From the NCBI GenBank assembly GCA_021810145.1, contig JAJZJL010000030.1, positions 1 to 38,702 on the forward strand: a stretch of 38,702 nucleotides of DNA, in the 5' to 3' direction. Shown here piece after piece: positions 8,383 to 15,443 of this stretch. The translations under genes were made by a program, and so were the position numbers. The stretch's first letter is position 1. Each line of letters starts with the position of its first letter. The notes below the pieces were generated by a model. It was given only the letters and a program-made list of their open reading frames with translations, was not told the DNA's origin and searched no databases. Source of the DNA: Planctomycetota bacterium. Lineage in GTDB: Bacteria; Planctomycetota; Phycisphaerae; WQYP01.

Positions 8383-9699
8383 TCAGCGGCGGCCCATGGA
8401 CTGTCTTCCGCGCTGACTGTCCTGCTGGGTGTGCCGATTGGAATTCATACCTTGAAACGCCGACGGAGCCTGGCGCTGCAGAGGCTGCGGCGCGCGATAT
8501 TCCGGGCGAGGTACCGCACCACGGTCAACGTGATTACGAAACGTCTGTAAACTCTGACGGCCACGATTTTCAGCACGTATTGCATTGTTATCGCTGCGAT
8601 AAATGCCGCCAAATACTCCAGGCGGAGGTTGCGGCCGAAAGCCACCGGGTATATTTGCCGGTCTAAACGGCGGAGCCGGACGGTTTACCGGATAGTGCCC
8701 GGGCCAACCAAGATATTGGCGCACGGCACCTGGCTGGGCCACGTTCGGCGGTAATGCCGGAAGCGGCTCACGGGGGTTGCGTGTCCAACGAACGGGTAGA
8801 CTTCGCGCCGGACCAGGCCGCTGGTTATTGCCGGGATATATCGGGTGATTACGTATCCACTGGCCGCGACTGTCACGCCGCCAGTATGGATGCCAACTCC
8901 GCCCGGTGATAATCCATTTATTGTGCCAATCACAACTGTTATTAAGCCAGGTGCCAATTACAAAGCCGATACTGAAAGTCAAATAGGGTCCGGAATAAAT
9001 GACCGTTGGCCGGCTATATACCAGATAGGGATCATACAGGGGCACATAGATCACCAGCGGATTAGCCGGCTCAATCCATATGAGGCCATTTTCGGAGATG
9101 ATCTGTTGCTGCGGGGTGGATTGCAACGTGCCCGCTGCAAGAGCCTGCGCGCGCAAACGTTGAATTGCCTGCATGACATCCGCCTGCTGATTCAGAAAAG
9201 CCACACCCAAGGCTTGTGTCCACTGCAGATTCGCATTCATATATGCCAGTACGGTGGGATAGTGAACCATCGCTTTAATCGATGCATCCCAGTTTTGCAT
9301 TTCAATTAGAATTTCTCCGGGATTGGGGTTGTATTGCAACCACTGCGCGGCCAACGCCACCTGAAGCGGATAGGTGGAGGCAGGCAGCAGTTGTGCCAGC
9401 AGCGGATCCGGATACAGCGCGATCGGGGCAACAAGCTGATCGATTTGTGCGGGGGTCAAAGGGGCCACGAGTTGCGGGGTTGCCATAACTGGTGGCCCAG
9501 GCACGGCTGGAGCGGAATTGGGCAACGGAGGCGCAACCGGCGGTGGTGGCGGTGTATAAGGTTGGGAATAGTATGGCGTGTAACCTTGATATGATGGGTA
9601 AGTCTGGGCATAGGTGTTGATTGCTGACCCGGCGAGCAAAATGCTCCAGACGGCCAGGAACCACGTGGCATTTCTACTCCATACGGCATTGGCCCACAT
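8383..9699 (-). CDS. DUF3300-family exported protein
   Basis: 438 residues. An N-terminal signal sequence with a hydrophobic core (about 10-30) is followed by a Tyr/Pro-rich stretch (about 35-75) and then the DUF3300 core: LDQLVAPIALYPDPLLAQ-like sequence (here IDQLVAPIALYPDPLLAQLL), ASTYPLQVALAAQWL, WDASIKAMVHYPTVLAYM and IWIEPANPLVIYVPLYDP. The C-terminal 150 residues are Arg/Pro/Gln-rich and low in complexity. Function unknown; envelope location is inferred from the signal. A strong GGGAGGTGA site precedes the ATG, and a promoter is visible about 60 nt upstream. It heads the likely DUF3300-DUF2950 operon. Confidence 0.92.
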   Translation of the reverse strand: MWANAVWSRNATWFLAVWSILLAGSAINTYAQTYPSYQGYTPYYSQPYTPPPPPVAPPLPNSAPAVPGPPVMATPQLVAPLTPAQIDQLVAPIALYPDPLLAQLLPASTYPLQVALAAQWLQYNPNPGEILIEMQNWDASIKAMVHYPTVLAYMNANLQWTQALGVAFLNQQADVMQAIQRLRAQALAAGTLQSTPQQQIISENGLIWIEPANPLVIYVPLYDPYLVYSRPTVIYSGPYLTFSIGFVIGTWLNNSCDWHNKWIITGRSWHPYWRRDSRGQWIRNHPIYPGNNQRPGPARSLPVRWTRNPREPLPALPPNVAQPGAVRQYLGWPGHYPVNRPAPPFRPANIPGGFRPQPPPGVFGGIYRSDNNAIRAENRGRQSLQTFRNHVDRGAVPRPEYRAPQPLQRQAPSAFQGMNSNRHTQQDSQRGRQSMGRR

Positions 9700-9760
9700 T
9701 GGTCACCTCCCTTGTCGAATCCTCATCCACTGAATATTAGTTCAGGAGATTCAAAAGACA

Positions 9761-9789
9761 TTATATCCACGCGTTCAGTGAAGTGTCAT
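9761..9789 (-). promoter_or_regulatory. Sigma-70 promoter of the DUF3300-DUF2950 operon
   Basis: On the minus strand ATGACA (9789-9784), a 17-nt spacer and a perfect TATAAT (9766-9761). The predicted start near 9754 gives a leader of about 55 nt with a strong Shine-Dalgarno. Confidence 0.65.
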
Positions 9790-10060
9790 GTGGGTCGTAT
9801 CAAACGCATCAGAAAGTGGCTTTTTTATCACGATTAGCCAGTGGTTATTGCAAGTTCGACCAGTAGCCTGACCCCGCGAGCGATAATCCTTCGTGTTCGT
9901 GAAACGGATGTGCGGCCCTGAGCCGCGCCATGTATTGGCCCAAACGCTGCCGCGCTCAACGGCTTTGGATTTGGCGCAAAAGTTAGGCATGGGATATCCC
10001 CCATGCGTTGCCGGAAAAACATGGCAAAAACAATGAAACGGCGATAAACACGCCAGATCA
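9790..10060. other. Gene-free part of the divergent DUF3300/PhoU intergenic region
   Basis: The whole interval 9700-10132 separates divergent genes; its two ends hold the promoters listed separately. Between them I see only a small hairpin (GCGGC-CCTGA-GCCGC, near 9913) and short open frames with no support. Confidence 0.5.
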
Positions 10061-10090
10061 TTCGCCCCGCGGAGATTACTGGGGTATACT
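10061..10090 (+). promoter_or_regulatory. Candidate phoU promoter
   Basis: TTCGCC at 10061-10066, an 18-nt spacer and TATACT at 10085-10090. Predicted transcription start about 10097, leaving a leader of about 36 nt with GGAG. The -35 box is weak. No Pho box is recognisable. Confidence 0.45.
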
Positions 10091-10132
10091 TGGTAAAGTT
10101 TGTCGATTTTTCCGTTGTACGTGGAGCAGTCC

Positions 10133-10783
10133 GTGTCGATTAAGTTTGTTGAAGCATTGGAACTTCTGCACCATCGTTGCGTGGATATGGCGGCTCTGGT
10201 GCAGGGCGCGGTGGAACAAGTTACACAGGCGGTGATTCATTGTCGGCCTGATATTGCGCAGGGTGTGCGGGATACCGAAGATCAAATCGATGCTGAAGAA
10301 GTCAAAATTGAACGTGCGGCCATAGATATGCTTTCCGAGCATCAGCCGGCGGCGTCTGATCTGCGCACGGTTTTTGCGATCGTAAAAATCAACAGCGATC
10401 TCGAGCGGATCGGCGATTGCGCGTACAATATTGCACAGATGTTGCCATCGTTTTCCGCCACGGTATCAGAAATTCCCCATGAATTAAGAACCATGGCGGA
10501 ATCCACGCTCAAACAGGTCGATGACACCACGAAATGTCTGGGACTCAGCGATCCGGCATTGGCGTCAGAAGTGTGCCGGGGTGATGACGTCATTGACGCA
10601 CTTTACCATCAGATTTATCAGGACCTGCAGGCGGGCATGGTGGCTGACACACAGAATGTTCCGGCGGATCTGGCGATGATCATGATTGCAAAGAACTTTG
10701 AACGAATCGCCGACCATTGCACCAATATTGCGGAGGAAGTGGTTTTTCTTGTGCGTGGTCAGATTATCCGGCATGTGCATTAA
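10133..10783 (+). CDS. phoU: PhoU-family phosphate signalling protein
   Basis: 216 residues, the normal length for PhoU. It is an all-helical protein of two PhoU repeats carrying the metal-cluster motifs SDLERIGDCAYNIA (about 88-101) and NFERIADHCTNIAEEV near the C-terminus. PhoU links the Pst phosphate transporter to the PhoR kinase and damps the phosphate-starvation response in the cytoplasm. I chose the GTG at 10133 because GGAG lies 6 nt upstream and PhoU homology begins there; the TTG at 10100 has no site. No pst or phoB/phoR genes lie beside it here, so it is an isolated copy in this window. It converges on a Fur-family gene with only 8 nt between them. Confidence 0.92.
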   Translation: MSIKFVEALELLHHRCVDMAALVQGAVEQVTQAVIHCRPDIAQGVRDTEDQIDAEEVKIERAAIDMLSEHQPAASDLRTVFAIVKINSDLERIGDCAYNIAQMLPSFSATVSEIPHELRTMAESTLKQVDDTTKCLGLSDPALASEVCRGDDVIDALYHQIYQDLQAGMVADTQNVPADLAMIMIAKNFERIADHCTNIAEEVVFLVRGQIIRHVH

Positions 10784-10791
10784 CACCGATA

Positions 10792-11229
10792 TTAGCGCTC
10801 GGGGGGTATATTGATCCGCCTTCCAAGTATCTGAAACCGGTGGGCAACGGACGTAAAGCCCATTTCCTTGGCGATCCGGTCTCGTAAGGCGGCAATTTCC
10901 GGGCTTGAAAAGGGAATGATTTTTCCCGTTTGAACGTCCACCAGATGATCGTGCCCGCGTTGTGTTCCAACAAAATCGTAATAACTCTGCTTTCCGGTGC
11001 CAAAGAAAATCTGATTCACCAGCAGGCATTCCACAAGATGTTTGAGCGTTCGGTATACGGTGGCCTTGCTGACACGGTGTTGTTGTCGGCGTAATGCCAA
11101 TAACAGTTCCTCGGCCTCAAAGGGGCGATCAAAGCTTTGAATAACCTCAAGCACCACGCGACGCTCCTGCGTATACTTTTGTCGATGCTCATGGAGAAAG
11201 GCCTTAAAGATTTCCTGTGCTGATTCCAT
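10792..11229 (-). CDS. Fur-family transcriptional regulator
   Basis: 145 residues. The N-terminal winged helix includes QKYTQERRVVLEVIQ, FEAEELLLALRR and the recognition segment VSKATVYRTLKHLVE (about 53-67). The dimerisation domain keeps the metal-binding RGHDHLVD motif (H93, H95). The CxxC pair that usually follows (HHDHLxCxxCGK) is replaced by DxxT, so the structural zinc site of classical Fur appears absent. It is a metal- or peroxide-responsive repressor by family, but iron, zinc, manganese or peroxide sensing cannot be decided. The ATG at 11229 has no Shine-Dalgarno; a promoter places transcription start at or beside the ATG, so the mRNA is probably leaderless. An apparent longer start (TTG at 11265) is really part of the -35 box. 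Confidence 0.92.
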   Translation of the reverse strand: MESAQEIFKAFLHEHRQKYTQERRVVLEVIQSFDRPFEAEELLLALRRQQHRVSKATVYRTLKHLVECLLVNQIFFGTGKQSYYDFVGTQRGHDHLVDVQTGKIIPFSSPEIAALRDRIAKEMGFTSVAHRFQILGRRINIPPER

Positions 11230-11236
11230 GATGGAG

Positions 11237-11265
11237 ATTATCCGTCGCAAACGCGCAATGATCAA
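11237..11265 (-). promoter_or_regulatory. Promoter of the Fur-family gene (leaderless geometry)
   Basis: On the minus strand TTGATC (11265-11260), exactly 17 nt, GATAAT (11242-11237), then 7 nt to the ATG at 11229. The predicted start coincides with the first base or two before the ATG. Confidence 0.65.
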
Positions 11266-11431
11266 ATGCCGCCGCTTTGAATGAAGCCTTGAGCGTACTG
11301 GCAGCAGCGCCGTCTGTCATGCGTGGTTAATAGCAGCATGCCGCAGCGACCAAAGCGATGGAATGCCACGATTAAAATATATCGAACCAGCATCGCGCCA
11401 GGCTTGTTTTGAAGACGCTTTTTTTCAGATT

Positions 11432-11460
11432 TTCTCCAGACCGATTGGCGCGGCTATAAT
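11432..11460 (+). promoter_or_regulatory. Candidate promoter of the VWA-domain gene
   Basis: A perfect TATAAT at 11455-11460 with TTCTCC at 11432-11437 after a 17-nt spacer. Transcription would start near 11467, 38 nt before the ATG. The -35 is weak but the -10 is consensus. Confidence 0.5.
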
Positions 11461-11504
11461 AACACTGGTATTCAATTGGCTGGATTGTATCGGGATGCTG
11501 TGCA

Positions 11505-12647
11505 ATGCTCTTTAATTACGGTGAATTTGACGGGTCAGAATTTCCCACGCCTGACAGCCTGTTTGCAAATCAGAGCATTTTTGACTTCATTCTCTCCTAC
11601 GGGGATCACGCCCTTGAAGCTCTATCCAAACTGGATCCTGCGAATGCGGACATTCTTGAGCAGTTAATGAAAGATGGGCTGCTGGAAAAGGCGGCCGGAA
11701 AATTTCGCCTCACGCCGCGAGCGATTAATGCCATGCAGCGAAAGGCGCTGATGGAAATTTTCGCGCACCTGCCGCGCGGCAGCCGCGATGGACATCCCAC
11801 CGCCAATGCCGGTGCCGGTGCCGAGCGGCTGGAGGGTACGCGCAAATATCAGTTTGGTGATCCGATCAGTGAACTGGACATGCTGCAATCGCTGCGCAAT
11901 GCAATGTCGCGGGCGGTTGTAGCCGGTAATACGCCCGGTGTGCCGATCAAGTTTAATGAAAATGATCTGGAACTGCACCTCCTGGAAGGCACCACGGCCT
12001 GTGCGCTATGCATTCTTGTGGATATGTCCGGGAGCATGATGCGTTATGGCCGATTTCTGGCGGCAAAAAAGGTGGCCATGGCTCTGACCGCGCTGGTCCG
12101 CCAGCGCTTTCCGCAAGATACGGTGGATATAGTCGGCTTTTACAGCACCGCCACCGTTGTTCCGGAACAGCGGCTGCCGCTGTTGATGCCGAAGCCGGTA
12201 TCGACGCATCAGTATGAGATCGAAGTACATATTCCGCTGTCGCAGGCGGAAAAAACGCATCAGCACTTTACGAATCTGCAATTGGGCATGCAGATGGGCA
12301 GACGCATTCTACAATCCCGTCCGGCGGAGCAAAAGCAGATGTTTATCATCACTGATGGGCAGCCGACGGCGCATGTGGACGGGGATATTCTTCATTTGCT
12401 GTATCCGCCAAGACGGGAAACGGCGGTGGCGACATTGCGTGAAGCTCTGACATGCTGCCGCGCGGGCATACGGGTAGCGAGTTTCGCCCTGGTTGAGGAC
12501 TACTGGGATATGGAATGGGTGGAGTTTATTGACCAGCTCACGCGTTTGTGCCGGGGTGTGGCCTTCTACTGCACCGGTGACAACCTGGCAGGATGCGTGA
12601 TGGAAAGCTATTTAAGCGGAAAGAAAAGCAAGACGTTTATCGCGTGA
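11505..12647 (+). CDS. VWA-domain protein of the ChlD/CoxE-like type
   Basis: 380 residues. The N-terminal 160 residues are helical and rich in charged residues, as in VWA partners of MoxR-type AAA ATPases. The von Willebrand A domain (about 165-345) carries the MIDAS motif DMSGSM (173-178) and the later metal-site segment FIITDGQP. VWA proteins of this kind bind divalent metal and mediate assembly of a protein complex with an AAA+ partner. No MoxR-like ATPase lies adjacent, so any partner is elsewhere. No signal peptide is seen, so it should be cytoplasmic. The ribosome site before the ATG is weak. It converges on the HExxH gene with a 16-nt gap and no terminator between. Confidence 0.85.
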   Translation: MLFNYGEFDGSEFPTPDSLFANQSIFDFILSYGDHALEALSKLDPANADILEQLMKDGLLEKAAGKFRLTPRAINAMQRKALMEIFAHLPRGSRDGHPTANAGAGAERLEGTRKYQFGDPISELDMLQSLRNAMSRAVVAGNTPGVPIKFNENDLELHLLEGTTACALCILVDMSGSMMRYGRFLAAKKVAMALTALVRQRFPQDTVDIVGFYSTATVVPEQRLPLLMPKPVSTHQYEIEVHIPLSQAEKTHQHFTNLQLGMQMGRRILQSRPAEQKQMFIITDGQPTAHVDGDILHLLYPPRRETAVATLREALTCCRAGIRVASFALVEDYWDMEWVEFIDQLTRLCRGVAFYCTGDNLAGCVMESYLSGKKSKTFIA

Positions 12648-12663
12648 TGCCGCAATCACTTTC

Positions 12664-13233
12664 TTATCCGGGCCAGGTTTGAAATTGTTCCAATACCGGC
12701 GGCAAGACTTTGAGGCCCCTCTTTTTAGCCAGGCGCACATAATGATACATACTGCGCCGATAATGTCGTTCCACGCGACGGTCCACTGGAATGGCGCGTT
12801 TGCGCATCTGCTCGAAGGCCCATTGCCAGACATGATATTCTTCGAGGCAGCGCGGACGAAATTTTTTGAAACCAACCGCATGATGCCCCACCTCATGCAT
12901 GAAAATGCACGCGCTGACCGGAGATCGCGGACGAGGGGCCGAGATCATGCGACGGACATCGCCATTGTTGTAATGCAGTTCGTAGGCCACACCACTCATA
13001 CTCGAACGCCATTTACGAATTGAAATGCCATAATGCGCTTTCATTTCAGCAACCAATTGGTCGTAAAAGCGATGATGTTCCCGAAATGGCACATCCGAGA
13101 GCAGCGTGCAGCCTGCAGGTTTCCCGCGGTCGGCGGATCTGTGAGAACCGGACCGATCCGTCTTACGCGATGGTTTGACCTGCGAAATCGGATCTTTTAA
13201 AAACGTAAAGAGATCAAGTTGCCTCTCGGCCAT
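12664..13233 (-). CDS. Small HExxH-type putative metallopeptidase, uncharacterised
   Basis: 189 residues. The N-terminal 45 residues are polar and probably disordered. Residues 50-140 hold the recognisable part: YDQLVAEMKAHYGISIRKW, a beta-hairpin-like segment, then FMHEVGHHAVGF with the zinc motif H113-E114-x-x-H117 and, 14 residues later, CLEEYHVWQWAFEQM, which could supply a third Glu ligand (E131/E132). This layout recalls ImmA/IrrE-like and other minigluzincins, but I cannot assign a named family. I chose the ATG at 13233 because AGGA lies close upstream; the open frame extends far further but overlaps the YyaL gene. It lies 125 nt downstream of that gene, on the same strand. Substrate unknown. 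Confidence 0.72.
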   Translation of the reverse strand: MAERQLDLFTFLKDPISQVKPSRKTDRSGSHRSADRGKPAGCTLLSDVPFREHHRFYDQLVAEMKAHYGISIRKWRSSMSGVAYELHYNNGDVRRMISAPRPRSPVSACIFMHEVGHHAVGFKKFRPRCLEEYHVWQWAFEQMRKRAIPVDRRVERHYRRSMYHYVRLAKKRGLKVLPPVLEQFQTWPG

Positions 13234-13358
13234 ATTATCATCCTGTTTACTACACGTCGCCGGAGGTATTGTATCGACCAGTCCGAATCGCTTTCTTAAA
13301 ACTTTCCAAGCGCCACGCACCCGGAAGATAAATAATTGAATCACACGCCATACGGTAC

Positions 13359-15269
13359 TCATGGTGCCGCCAGATTGAACGCACTTTGAGAATTCTCCGC
13401 AATCACTGATAAAAGAGATGAAAAAGCGATGGGATATTGTTGAATCAGCGGAGCAAGTCCGGCAATACCATGCGATACAACCGCGGCATAATCGGCAGCG
13501 GACGCGGACAGATCGGTTTTCAACATCAAGCTCATGGCGATGGCGGCGGCGGACGGAACCGCATTGTCGCTGCCGCTGGGGATGCGAACGAAAAGCTGCT
13601 CGTGGCGGTTGCTGGAGAGATAAAACCTGCCAGTCTGCGGCTGAAAAAATTGATCGCCGATAGTTCGTGCCGCTTTCCGGGCAACTTCCAGCCATTCGGT
13701 GGCACTCTGTGGCGCAAATTGTTTGGCCGACATCGCAAGATTCCATGCCGCCAATCCGAAACAGGCCTCGTCTGGAAGAAATGCCGGAATATCCGCCTGC
13801 CCCATCCGGCTGACATGCAGGAGCTGACCCGCAGCATCCCGATGCACAGCAAGAATTGCCGACGCCGCCCGATCGGCCGCATGGTAATACCTCGGTTCAT
13901 TCAACATTAGCGCCGCTTCGGCCAATGCCTGAATCATCAGGCCATTCCAGTCGGTGAGAATTTTATCATCGCAATGCGGAGCAATCCGTTTCGACCGGAT
14001 GACCAGCAATTGCGATTTTATATTCTGCAACCGCTGAAGCACCCATTCAGGTGTTGCGCCAAATTGCTCGGCAAGTTGGGAAACATCCGCGTTGATGCGG
14101 GCAATATTATGCCCCTCCCAATTTCCCTGAAGCGAGAAGCCCCAGTATTGGCAAGCCAATTGACGATCTGACTGATCGGGAATGGCGGCGAGCAGCTCCT
14201 GCCAATCCCATAGATAAAATTTTCCCTCTTCGCCCTGACTGTCCGCGTCGAGACTGCTGTAAAACAATCCCTGAGGCGCGGTCATGTCACGAAGCCAGAA
14301 ATCGAGCGTTTCTCTGGCGATATGTGTGTAGTCGCTGCGGGTCAGCAGCACGCCCGCCCGGGCATAAATCAGGGCGAGCTGCGCATTGTCGTAGAGCATT
14401 TTTTCAAAATGCGGAACCAGCCATTGTTCATCGGTGCTGTAACGCGCAAATCCGCCGCCGATTTGATCATAGATCCCCCCTGCCGCCATTCGATCCAGCG
14501 TAAGCGTGAGCCAGGAACGAATCTGTGCCACCACATCGACGGATAGAAGCTTGGCCAGCGCCGTTGATCCGGCTGCGTGCTGTTCAAGCAGAACAATCCA
14601 TAAAAGCAGTGTCTGGTGCGGTGGAAATTTTGGAGCGCCTCGGAAGCCACCCCAGGTTAAATCCATGCGTTGGCGGCATTCGTCCAGCAGCGCGGAAAGC
14701 CATCGAGGAAAATCAATGGGCGCACCGGCATTGCCGGTGCTGGTGAAATGCCCGGTGATGGCTTGCGCAATATGGTCCGCCTGCCGGATCACTTGATCGC
14801 GTTGGTCGTGCCAGGCAGCATTGATGGCAGAAAGTACCGATGGAAAGCCGGGGCGACCATATTGATCTTCCGGCGGAAAATAGGTTCCGGCATAAAAGGC
14901 TTTGAGTTCAGGTGTAAGCCAAACGCTCATTGGCCAGCCACCGGAACCGGTGGTTATTTGGGTGGCAAGCATATAGAGTTCATCAAGATCGGGGCGCTGT
15001 TCCCGATCGACCTTGATATTGACGAAGTGGGCATTCATGTACTGGGCTATTTGGGAATTTTCAAACACTTCCCGTTCCATCACATGGCACCAGTGACAGG
15101 CAGAATAGCCAATAGAGAGAAATATTGGAACACCGCGCGTGCGCGAAAGGTCCAACGCCTCACGGCACCATGGGTACCAATCCACTGGATTGTACGCATG
15201 CTGCAGCAAATATGGACTGCGGGAATCAATAAGACGATTGGGCCGGCGGGTAGATGGGGTATTGCTCAT
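13359..15269 (-). CDS. YyaL/SSP411-family protein (DUF255 thioredoxin-like + six-hairpin domain)
   Basis: 636 residues, slightly shorter than the usual 670-700. The N-terminal domain begins NRLIDSRSPYLLQHAYNPVDWYPW and carries a thioredoxin-like SACHWCHVM motif with C58 and C61, followed by VDREQRPDLD and the GGWPMSVWLTP segment. The C-terminal part resembles the alpha/alpha six-hairpin glycosidase fold (GGGFARYSTDEQWLVPHFEKMLYDNAQL). The family is widespread and its reaction is not settled; redox or carbohydrate roles have been proposed. No signal peptide is present. There is no Shine-Dalgarno; TATAAT sits 8 nt before the ATG, so translation is probably leaderless. Confidence 0.93.
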   Translation of the reverse strand: MSNTPSTRRPNRLIDSRSPYLLQHAYNPVDWYPWCREALDLSRTRGVPIFLSIGYSACHWCHVMEREVFENSQIAQYMNAHFVNIKVDREQRPDLDELYMLATQITTGSGGWPMSVWLTPELKAFYAGTYFPPEDQYGRPGFPSVLSAINAAWHDQRDQVIRQADHIAQAITGHFTSTGNAGAPIDFPRWLSALLDECRQRMDLTWGGFRGAPKFPPHQTLLLWIVLLEQHAAGSTALAKLLSVDVVAQIRSWLTLTLDRMAAGGIYDQIGGGFARYSTDEQWLVPHFEKMLYDNAQLALIYARAGVLLTRSDYTHIARETLDFWLRDMTAPQGLFYSSLDADSQGEEGKFYLWDWQELLAAIPDQSDRQLACQYWGFSLQGNWEGHNIARINADVSQLAEQFGATPEWVLQRLQNIKSQLLVIRSKRIAPHCDDKILTDWNGLMIQALAEAALMLNEPRYYHAADRAASAILAVHRDAAGQLLHVSRMGQADIPAFLPDEACFGLAAWNLAMSAKQFAPQSATEWLEVARKAARTIGDQFFQPQTGRFYLSSNRHEQLFVRIPSGSDNAVPSAAAIAMSLMLKTDLSASAADYAAVVSHGIAGLAPLIQQYPIAFSSLLSVIAENSQSAFNLAAP

Positions 15270-15277
15270 GGAGCAAT

Positions 15278-15286
15278 ATTATACCA
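15278..15286 (-). promoter_or_regulatory. Extended -10 promoter of the YyaL-family gene (leaderless geometry)
   Basis: Minus-strand TGGTATAAT, a consensus -10 (TATAAT, 15283-15278) with the TGn extension. Eight nt separate it from the ATG at 15269, so the first transcribed base lies at or one base before the start codon. No good -35 is needed for an extended -10 promoter. Confidence 0.65.
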
Positions 15287-15443
15287 CATTAACGCTGCGA
15301 CCGATGCGGCGTTTGCGGTTCATCAATTGCCGCCCCTTTTTGGTTTTCATTCTGGCGCGAAAGCCAATTTTGCGAACGCGCTTACGATTGCTGACTTTAT
15401 GCGGATAATGCACGACTCAACTCCAAAACTTAGAATTACCGCA

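Noticed and set aside
9834-10061. 75-residue minus-strand open frame upstream of phoU
   Set aside because: No ribosome site, no family features, and it covers the phoU promoter region.
13234-13746. N-terminal extension of the HExxH gene's open frame
   Set aside because: It overlaps the YyaL gene in another frame, and a good ribosome site marks the ATG at 13233.
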